Source of the DNA: Mycobacterium sp. MFM001
GTDB taxonomy: Bacteria > Actinomycetota > Actinomycetes > Mycobacteriales > Mycobacteriaceae
Assembly: GCF_003402475.1 (NCBI RefSeq)
Contig: NZ_BFAB01000001.1
Coordinates: 634,776 to 698,775 of the forward strand
DNA length: 64,000 bases
Direction of reading: 5' to 3'
Shown here: positions 58,012 to 64,000 of the stretch, piece after piece
Layout of the letters: every line of letters begins with the position of its first letter
How positions within the stretch are numbered: the stretch's first letter is position 1
Notes under the pieces: generated by a model
Seen by the model: only the letters and a program-made list of their open reading frames with translations
Database searches by the model: none
What the model was told of the DNA's origin: nothing
Program-made: the position numbers and the translations under genes

Positions 58012-60924
58012 TCAGCGTGAATCGCTCGTCAGCAACTCGCGCACCACGGGCCGAGGCGGGTACGGCCGGAGTAACCCACTGGCCGGTCGCCGGCGCACCT
58101 TCTGCGGCCACCAGAACCAGCGGCCGAGCAGCGCCGCGATTGCCGGCGTCATGAACGACCGCACGATCAGCGTGTCGAACAGCAGACCCAGCCCGATCGT
58201 CGTCCCGACTTGTCCGATGACGCGCAAGTCGCTGACCACCATCGCCATCATCGTGAACGCGAACACCAGCCCCGCCGACGTGACGACGGAGCCGCTGCCG
58301 CCCATCGACCGGATGATGCCGGTCTTCAGCCCGGCGTGGATTTCTTCTTTGAACCGCGCCACCAATAGCAGGTTGTAGTCCGAACCGACCGCCAGCAGGA
58401 TGATGACCGACATCGCGAGCACCATCCAGTGCACGTCGAGCCCGACGATGTGTTGCCAGATCAACACCGACAATCCGAAGGCGCTGCCCAGCGACAGCAG
58501 CACGGTGCCGACGATGACGGCAGCACCGATGATGCTTCGCGTGATCACCAGCATCACGATGAAAATCAGGCACAGCGAAGCGATTCCGGCGATCAGCAGG
58601 TCCCACATCGAGCCTGTGGACATGTCTTTGTAGATCGCTGCGGTGCCACCCAGGTAGACCTTGGAGCCCTCCAACGGGGTGCCCTTGATGGCCTCGTGCA
58701 CAGCATGTTTGATCGGGTCGACGTGCGAAATGCCTTCGGGCGACGCGGGATCGCCCTCGTGCGAGATGATCATCCGGACCGCACGGCCATCCGGCGACAG
58801 GAACATCTTCAGGCCGCGCTTGAAATCAGGGTTGTCGAAGGCCTCCGGCGGCAGGTAGAACGAGTCGTCGTTCTTGGCGTCGTCGAACGCATGCCCCATC
58901 GCCGACTGGTTGTCCATCATCGCCTGCATCTGATGCTGCAGCCCGCCCATGGTTTGCTGCATGGTCAGCATCATGGTCTTCATGGTCTGCATCGTGGCGA
59001 TCATCGGCGGCATGATCGTGAGCATCTGCGGCATCAACGTATCCAGCCGATCCATGTCGGGCATCAGGTTCTGGATGTCGTCGGTCATGATGTCGACGCC
59101 GTCGAGCGCATCGAAAACCGATCGCAGAGACCAGCAGATCGGGATGTCGAAGCAGTGCTTCTCCCAGTAGAAGTAGCTGCGGATAGGCCGCCACATGTCT
59201 TCGAAATCCGCCATGTGCTGACGCAAATCCTGGATGTGGCCTTCCATTTCGTGCATCTTGCCGACCATGCTGTGCGTGGTGTCCGCCATCTGCCTGGTGA
59301 TGTCGAGCATCTTTTCCATGTTGTCGATGGTCTTTTGCATCTCGGCGGCCTGCACCAGCATGTCGTCCATGCGATCCAACATGTATTTCATGTTCAGTTG
59401 CTGGGTGGTGCCCTGCATGCTGATCATGAACGGGATGGTCGTGTGATTGATCGGGGTGCCCTGCGGCCGGGTAATGGCCTGTACCCGCCCAATGCCGGAC
59501 GTCCGGAAGACTGCCTTGGCCACTTTGTCGATCACCAGGAAATCCGCCGGATTACGCATATCGTGGTCGGTTTCGATGAGCAGCAATTCCGGGTTCATCC
59601 GGGCCTGTGAGAAGTGCCGGTCCGCGGCGGCATATCCCACATTTGCCGGGATGTCGGACGGCATGTAATTGCGGTTGTCGTAGCCCGGTCGATAGCTCGG
59701 CAGCGTGATCAGCCCGACGAGCGCGATCGCCACCGTGGCGGCCAGGACGGGTCCCGGCCAGCGCACCACCGCCGCGCCGATCTTTCGCCATCCGCGAATC
59801 CGCATCGCACGCTTGGGCTCCAACAAGCCGAAGTGACTTGCCACCGCGACAACGGCCGCGCCCAGAGTCAGCGCGGCAAACACCACGACGAGCATGCCGA
59901 TCGCCAACGGAACACCGAGGGTCTGGAAGTAGGGCAGCCGGGTGAAGCGCAGGCAGAAGGTTGCGCCGGCGATCGTCAGACCAGAGCCCAGGATCACGTG
60001 ACCTGTACCGCGGTACATCGTGTAGAACGCGGACTCGCGATCCTCGCCGTTGGTGCGGGCCTCCTGATAGCGGCCGAACAAGAAGATCGCATAGTCGGTC
60101 GCAGCGGCGATGGCCAGCATCACCAAAAGGTTCACCGCGAACGTCGAAAGCCCAATGATGTTGTGGTAGCCCAAAAATGCCACCACGCCGCGGGCTGCGG
60201 CCAACTCCAGGAAGACCATCGTCATCACCAGCACCACCGTGATGACCGACCGGTAGACGAACAGCAGCATCACGATGATCACCAGGAAGGTGAGCCCGGT
60301 GATGAGCTTCAGGCTGCGGTCGCCGGCGAGGTGCTGATCGGCCAGCAGCGGAGCCGCTCCCGTCGCATAGACGTGTATGCCAGGCGGTGGCGGGTTGTTC
60401 TTGAGAATGTCCTGGACTGACTCGACGGACTCGTTGGCCAGACTCTCACCTTGGTTACCGGCGAGATAAACCTGGACATAGGCGGCTTTGCCGTCGGGAC
60501 TCTGAGATCCCGCCGCGGTCAGCGGGTCACTCCAGAAGTCCTGGACGTTCTCGACGTGTTTGGTGTCCGCCCGGAACTTCTTGATCAGGTCGTTGTAGTA
60601 GTTGTGCGCCGCGTCTCCGAGCGGTTGGTCGCCCTCCAGCACGATCATGGCCGAGCTGTCGGACTTGAATTCGTGGAACACCTGACCGACGCGCTTCATC
60701 GCGATCATCGACGGCGCGTCTTTCGGGCTCATCGACACCGTGCGCATCTGGCCGACCACATCCAGTTGCGGCACAACGACATTCAGGATGACGGTGACCG
60801 CCACCCAGGCGATGATGATCGGTACTGCCAGTCGGCGAATCCAGCGCGGCAGCCGCTCGCGCACCGCCTGGACGGGCACCGGCATGACGTCGGTGGGTGC
60901 GTCGCTCGGGGGGTAGGTGCTCAT
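58012..60924 (-). CDS. MmpL family RND transporter
   Basis: 970 aa. MmpL4/5-like: N-terminal helix, first porter loop, five helices, a second large loop with a long Met/Gln/His-rich helical hairpin (about 480-645, [19 protein letters not shown]), then the second membrane block. Proton-relay Asp-Tyr pairs are visible as AATDYAIFL and VGSDYNLLL. With MmpS it exports lipids or siderophores, or drugs such as azoles and bedaquiline in some species; the substrate is unknown here. ATGA overlap with mmpS. Confidence 0.87.
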   Translation of the reverse strand: MSTYPPSDAPTDVMPVPVQAVRERLPRWIRRLAVPIIIAWVAVTVILNVVVPQLDVVGQMRTVSMSPKDAPSMIAMKRVGQVFHEFKSDSSAMIVLEGDQPLGDAAHNYYNDLIKKFRADTKHVENVQDFWSDPLTAAGSQSPDGKAAYVQVYLAGNQGESLANESVESVQDILKNNPPPPGIHVYATGAAPLLADQHLAGDRSLKLITGLTFLVIIVMLLFVYRSVITVVLVMTMVFLELAAARGVVAFLGYHNIIGLSTFAVNLLVMLAIAAATDYAIFLFGRYQEARTNGEDRESAFYTMYRGTGHVILGSGLTIAGATFCLRFTRLPYFQTLGVPLAIGMLVVVFAALTLGAAVVAVASHFGLLEPKRAMRIRGWRKIGAAVVRWPGPVLAATVAIALVGLITLPSYRPGYDNRNYMPSDIPANVGYAAADRHFSQARMNPELLLIETDHDMRNPADFLVIDKVAKAVFRTSGIGRVQAITRPQGTPINHTTIPFMISMQGTTQQLNMKYMLDRMDDMLVQAAEMQKTIDNMEKMLDITRQMADTTHSMVGKMHEMEGHIQDLRQHMADFEDMWRPIRSYFYWEKHCFDIPICWSLRSVFDALDGVDIMTDDIQNLMPDMDRLDTLMPQMLTIMPPMIATMQTMKTMMLTMQQTMGGLQHQMQAMMDNQSAMGHAFDDAKNDDSFYLPPEAFDNPDFKRGLKMFLSPDGRAVRMIISHEGDPASPEGISHVDPIKHAVHEAIKGTPLEGSKVYLGGTAAIYKDMSTGSMWDLLIAGIASLCLIFIVMLVITRSIIGAAVIVGTVLLSLGSAFGLSVLIWQHIVGLDVHWMVLAMSVIILLAVGSDYNLLLVARFKEEIHAGLKTGIIRSMGGSGSVVTSAGLVFAFTMMAMVVSDLRVIGQVGTTIGLGLLFDTLIVRSFMTPAIAALLGRWFWWPQKVRRRPASGLLRPYPPRPVVRELLTSDSR

Positions 60925-61349
60925 CCGGATTTCACCAGGCAGAAGGTCTGGGCGTTCACGCCGTTGGAGATCCTTTCGTCTTTAACGACGCCGTCGACGC
61001 TGATGCGGCAGCCGATCGTGTCGCCGTCGCCCTGAGCCACGATGTTGGGGCTCACCGCGGGGTCGGTTGTCGACAACTTCAGCGTCCACGGCAGCGACGC
61101 ACCGTCCACGCGCTGCGGTGTGGCATTGAGGTCCAGGTAATTGATGTCGGCCATGGCCCCGTTCTGGCCCCAGATCTCGTAGATCACCACTTTGGGGTTG
61201 AACGGCTTGGTGTCTTCGTACTTGACGGAATTGCCGCCCGCATTGCCCGCACCGAAGTAACCGTGAACCCGATACACCGCGAAGACACCGACAGCGACAA
61301 CCGCCACGACCACCAGCGGCAGCCAAGTGCGTTTGAGAAGCCGATACAT
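60921..61349 (-). CDS. MmpS family accessory protein
   Basis: 142 aa from ATG 61349 with GAGGTT upstream. One N-terminal transmembrane helix (about 8-28) and an outside beta-sandwich domain: [25 protein letters not shown] split, [14 protein letters not shown] split, [13 protein letters not shown]. First gene of mmpS-mmpL-tetR. MmpS proteins support MmpL export. Confidence 0.86.
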   Translation of the reverse strand: MYRLLKRTWLPLVVVAVVAVGVFAVYRVHGYFGAGNAGGNSVKYEDTKPFNPKVVIYEIWGQNGAMADINYLDLNATPQRVDGASLPWTLKLSTTDPAVSPNIVAQGDGDTIGCRISVDGVVKDERISNGVNAQTFCLVKSG

Positions 61350-61382
61350 CGATAACCTCGTTACGGGAGCGAAGAGCGACAA

Positions 61383-61416
61383 CTAATTAGCCTGTGTGTA
61401 ACCTTAGCTACTCTAA
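61383..61416. promoter_or_regulatory. Candidate operator region upstream of mmpS
   Basis: CTAATTAG (61383-61390) is a perfect palindrome, and TTAG (61404-61407) with CTAA (61413-61416) forms a second short inverted repeat. On the minus strand the latter reads TTAGAGTAGCTAAGG, recalling part of a mycobacterial iron box. Either could be a TetR or IdeR site. No stronger evidence. Confidence 0.3.
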
Positions 61417-61534
61417 TCGGAAGTTGCGATACAGAAAAACCGGGTAGGGAGGCGACTCGATGCGCTGGTGGAACTCTCGAATTGGTGGCGCAGAGGCCGA
61501 ACGCGGTCGGCTGTTGAGCGGTAGCATCCAGCCC

Positions 61535-61867
61535 ATGAAGGTAGCGAGGCTCGCCCCAGTCGCCGCCGTCGCCGTTGCGATCGGCCTGGCTGCGCCGGCA
61601 CATGCCGACCCCGACACGGACTTCAATTACCAGATCAACAGCTACGGCATTTACGGCCCGCACGACTACAACCCCTATATCGCCAAGATCGCCTGCCGGC
61701 GATTGGGCGACGGCGTGGACCCCGACGCTGCCGCATCCGCCCGATTCCTTTCCCACAATCTGCCGCGGGGCACCACTCAGGTGCAGACGTACCAATTCCT
61801 CGGCTCCGCCATCAGCTTCTACTGCCCCGATCTCGCGCCCAAGCTGCAGAACATTCCGGGAACCTAG
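61535..61867 (+). CDS. Secreted DUF732 protein
   Basis: 110 aa from ATG 61535. Signal peptide to AHA (about 25), then the DUF732 pattern: DTDFNYQINSYGIYGP split, KIACRRLGDG, and a late FYCPDLAP; two Cys likely pair. Small secreted mycobacterial family of unknown role. Its stop shares CTAG (61864-61867) with the converging oxidoreductase. Confidence 0.78.
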   Translation: MKVARLAPVAAVAVAIGLAAPAHADPDTDFNYQINSYGIYGPHDYNPYIAKIACRRLGDGVDPDAAASARFLSHNLPRGTTQVQTYQFLGSAISFYCPDLAPKLQNIPGT

Positions 61868-62925
61868 GACGCCGGGATTGTCGCGCCGCGAGGCAGCGTC
61901 AGCGGTAGGTCGTTGTAGGTAGCGATGCCCGGCGCCGCCGCCACCACAGCAGGGATCGCGTTGATGGTGGGCATCGCGGTCATGATGTGTCCGAGCGTCA
62001 TGAAATCCGCGATCGTCTCGGCCTGGAAATCTGGTGGCGGCAAAAAGCTCACGGTGGTTTTGACGCTGGGCCGCCCGTCGACTTGGATCACCCAGCCGTC
62101 CTGGTCGATCTTCCAGTCCGGCTCGAGCGTCTGGCCCTTGCGCCACCGGACATTGAGTTCGACGACGGTTTTGTCGCCGACCACGCCTTGCCAGCTCGCG
62201 TAGACCCCGGCCACACAACCGGCCGCGATGGTCCACGAGCCGAGGTCGAGATCCGCTGTGGTCTGGGCGAATTCGGCTTGGCAGCGCACGTCGTCGAGTT
62301 CGACGCCGAGCGCATCGGCGACCAGGCGGACCGCCTCGCCGAACACCGCCGTGCCCTGCGCGGTCATCGCCGGCAGGTCCGGATGGTCGATCGGTTTGCC
62401 GAAGCCGACCGGTAGCTCGGTGGCCGGTGAGTCGTAGAAGGTGGTGTCGGCGGCCTCGTTGACGGTGATCTTGTCGACCCGGTCGCACACCATCGCCGAC
62501 ACCATGGCCAGCAACTCGGCGAAGCCGGGGCTGACCCCCGAGCCGAAGATCGTCGAACCGCCTTGCCGGCATGCCTCCGCGATGCGCTCGCGGCCGGCGC
62601 CCAGGTTGTGCCCGGTGATGAACGACGCCGTTGCGACGACGTTGATGCCCGCCGACAGGATGCGCGCCAGCTCGTCGACGTCGACCCACATCGGGTTGTA
62701 GACGACGCAGTCAGGTTTCAGCGCAAGCAGCTCGTCGACGTCATTGGTGGCGGCGACGCCCAGCGGCGCGATGCCGCACAGCTCGCCGACGTCGCGGCCC
62801 ACCTTGTCGTTGGACCAGGCGTAACACCCGACGAGCTCGAACATGGGGTTGGCGGCGATGGCCGCAACCGAGCTCTTACCGACATTGCCCGTCGTCCACT
62901 GCACGACCCGATAGGTGTTTGGCAC
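61864..62925 (-). CDS. DapB-like NAD(P)H amine dehydrogenase/oxidoreductase
   Basis: A 353-aa Rossmann protein: N-terminal YRVVQWTTGNVGKSSVAAI split, VYNPMWVDVDELARIL split and GSGVSPGFAELL. It resembles mycobacterial dihydrodipicolinate-reductase-like proteins and 2,4-diaminopentanoate dehydrogenases. Physiological substrate unknown. Minus strand, 38 bp downstream of the LucA-like gene. Confidence 0.8.
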   Translation of the reverse strand: MPNTYRVVQWTTGNVGKSSVAAIAANPMFELVGCYAWSNDKVGRDVGELCGIAPLGVAATNDVDELLALKPDCVVYNPMWVDVDELARILSAGINVVATASFITGHNLGAGRERIAEACRQGGSTIFGSGVSPGFAELLAMVSAMVCDRVDKITVNEAADTTFYDSPATELPVGFGKPIDHPDLPAMTAQGTAVFGEAVRLVADALGVELDDVRCQAEFAQTTADLDLGSWTIAAGCVAGVYASWQGVVGDKTVVELNVRWRKGQTLEPDWKIDQDGWVIQVDGRPSVKTTVSFLPPPDFQAETIADFMTLGHIMTAMPTINAIPAVVAAAPGIATYNDLPLTLPRGATIPAS

Positions 62926-62963
62926 TCGCTCAGCATATGGAAGCGCGGTCGAGTTTGATAGCC

Positions 62964-63725
62964 CTACTTATCTTCGACGGCGACCCCGCCGCGCGAGCGC
63001 CGGCGCCGGCTCGACTTGCCGCTCGGGCGGCGGTTGCGCAATCCGCCCCGCGGCTTCTCGGCGGCGACGGTGTCGTCGGCTTCCGGTAGCTCCTCGGCGG
63101 CGGACTCGGGTTCCTCGGCCGTCGACTCGGGTTCGCCGGCTTCTGCCGTGGCCTCCGCCGACTCTTCCTCGGTCTCTTCGGTCTCTTCGGCCTCGGTCTC
63201 TTCGGTCTCTTCGGCGTCCGCCTCGGCCGCAGGTTCTTCCTTCTTCTTGCGGCGCAGGCGTCGTCTCTGCTTCTTGGGCTTGATCGGTTTGGGCGGTGGC
63301 GGCGGCAACTCGGCGACGAACGACAGGTAGAACGCGGCGATGCCCAGCACGGCGATGGCCGCGGCGGCGCCGTAGATCCCGAACAACCATTGCCCGACGT
63401 TGTCGAGGCTCAACCAGATCTCACTGATCGCGGTGCCGACGATCAGCACGCCCGCTGCCACGTGAGCCACGATCGACCCGGTGCGCAGGTTCAACGCCAG
63501 CTGCGGAGTGCCGTACTCGGGCTTGCGGGTCCGCAACAGCGTGAAAACCACCGGCAATGCGGCCAGAGCGATCACTACCCCGGTGACGATGCGCAGCGTC
63601 GTGCCGAGTGCGTGCGAGGTGTCGCCCATCAGCTCGGGCCAGCGCGGCAACACGAAGAAGAAGTAGAGGACAAACGCAGCAATCGAGAACGACGCGTGCC
63701 AGAGCGTAGCGGCCGTGCGGCCCAT
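62964..63725 (-). CDS. lucA: LucA-like membrane protein with acidic tail
   Basis: 253 aa from ATG 63725; frame open further but overlaps the tRNA. Four hydrophobic helices in residues about 8-165, then a basic stretch (KPKKQRRRLRRKKK), a strongly acidic Glu/Thr-rich repeat region (AEETEETEEESAEA) and a basic end (RRRRSRGG). Size and its position beside tRNA-Ser(GGA) match Rv3723/LucA, which coordinates Mce lipid uptake. The symbol rests on synteny and length, not on a sequence comparison. Confidence 0.6.
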   Translation of the reverse strand: MGRTAATLWHASFSIAAFVLYFFFVLPRWPELMGDTSHALGTTLRIVTGVVIALAALPVVFTLLRTRKPEYGTPQLALNLRTGSIVAHVAAGVLIVGTAISEIWLSLDNVGQWLFGIYGAAAAIAVLGIAAFYLSFVAELPPPPPKPIKPKKQRRRLRRKKKEEPAAEADAEETEETEAEETEETEEESAEATAEAGEPESTAEEPESAAEELPEADDTVAAEKPRGGLRNRRPSGKSSRRRRSRGGVAVEDK

Positions 63726-63798
63726 ACCCCTCCTCAAGCTGTGGCCCGGGGCGACCAGACTGCGACCTATCGTGCCTGGTCGCGCCGCGGACCGAGTG

Positions 63799-63884
63799 CG
63801 GAGGATGCGGGATTTGAACCCGCGAGGGCTATTAACCCAACCCGCGTTCCAGGCGAGCGCCATAGGCCACTAGGCGAATCCTCC
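63799..63884 (-). tRNA. tRNA-Ser(GGA)
   Basis: 5' acceptor GGAGGAT (63884-63878) pairs with ATCCTCC (63806-63800), discriminator at 63799. Anticodon stem CTCGC/GCGGG with loop CTGGAAC gives GGA. Long variable arm and T-loop GGTTCAAATCC. No encoded CCA. From 63885 to the right end I see no gene. Confidence 0.93.
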
Positions 63885-64000
63885 GTCGGCCATGTTAGCC
63901 CGGTGACGATGCGGGTCGTCTACGACCCGAGGAGGAGACGGGCAATCATCACCGCCGAGGCGGGTTGGCAGAACCCAGGTACTACGCCGCAGCCGGGACT

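Noticed and set aside
58429..59610. 393-codon plus-strand frame inside mmpL
   Set aside because: It is antisense to the conserved MmpL loop; His/Arg-rich composition is a reading shadow of Met/Gln codons.
63885..64000. SRP (4.5S) RNA or riboswitch at the right edge
   Set aside because: I looked for the conserved SRP tetraloop region and common riboswitch cores and found none; the sequence is cut off by the window end.

Overview
The window is GC-rich, densely packed chromosome from a Mycobacterium. The evidence is an LpqH-type 19-kDa lipoprotein, an MmpS/MmpL pair, a TcrX/TcrY two-component system, EchA21, a WS/DGAT wax-ester synthase, LigC with Prim-PolC, a cutinase, and many ATGA/GTGA gene overlaps. 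Gene order from about 1 to 34 kb resembles, inverted, the M. tuberculosis block around Rv3752c-Rv3774 (tadA, Rv3753c, tyrA, Rv3755c, the pro ABC genes, Rv3760, fadE36, the sulfatase, lpqH, tcrY/tcrX, Rv3767c, hisC2, echA21). The right end resembles the Rv3723-Rv3731 neighbourhood (LucA-like protein beside tRNA-Ser(GGA), cutinase, prim-pol/ligC). These comparisons are from memory, not from a search.

Layout. 0-4 kb: release-factor-like protein (partial), EchA21, small conserved proteins, HisC2, then tRNA-Ser(GCT) and tRNA-Arg(ACG). 4.2-10.6 kb: a partner-switching stress module on the minus strand, RsbR-RsbS-RsbT-RsbX-like phosphatase-RsbU/RsbW-like fusion, coupled at its end to an M20 amidohydrolase, with a divergent STAS antagonist. 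10.6-20 kb: kinase-like protein, small enzymes, a SAM methyltransferase, two small membrane proteins behind a SigF-like promoter, TcrXY, two membrane glycosyltransferases and LpqH. 20-27 kb: alkylsulfatase and a minus-strand catabolic operon (APH-like, SDR, acyl-CoA dehydrogenase, TetR, quinone oxidoreductase). 27-34 kb: osmoprotectant ABC transporter, glycolipid-binding protein, TyrA, TadA with its partner, tRNA-Ser(CGA). 34-42 kb: proline-rich membrane protein, WS/DGAT, NUDIX, haloalkane dehalogenase, nitronate monooxygenase, LigC and Prim-PolC. 52-64 kb: PhyH-type oxygenase, a very large cyclase/ATPase, cutinase, the MmpS-MmpL-TetR operon, DUF732 protein, an amine-dehydrogenase-like oxidoreductase, the LucA-like protein and tRNA-Ser(GGA).

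The accessory highlight is a 9.9-kb integrated element at about 41.93-51.87 kb. It is flanked by a 34-bp direct repeat (one mismatch). The left copy lies in the 3' end of the prim-pol gene; the right copy is followed in frame by what looks like the original last 10 codons and stop of that gene. So the element entered the 3' end of prim-PolC and replaced its C-terminus. It carries a tyrosine integrase, a chain of tiny overlapping genes including a DUF2742 protein of the phiRv1/phiRv2 type, a replication-like protein with internal iteron-like repeats, a P27-like small terminase, an HK97-type capsid protein and a tape-measure-like protein. I see no large terminase, portal, prohead protease, lysis genes or repressor. 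It therefore looks like a phage satellite or strongly reduced prophage distantly related to the phiRv elements.

Two further themes: the stress module has five components including a phosphatase/kinase fusion, and short divergent promoters and shared CTAG stop codons show strong compaction.
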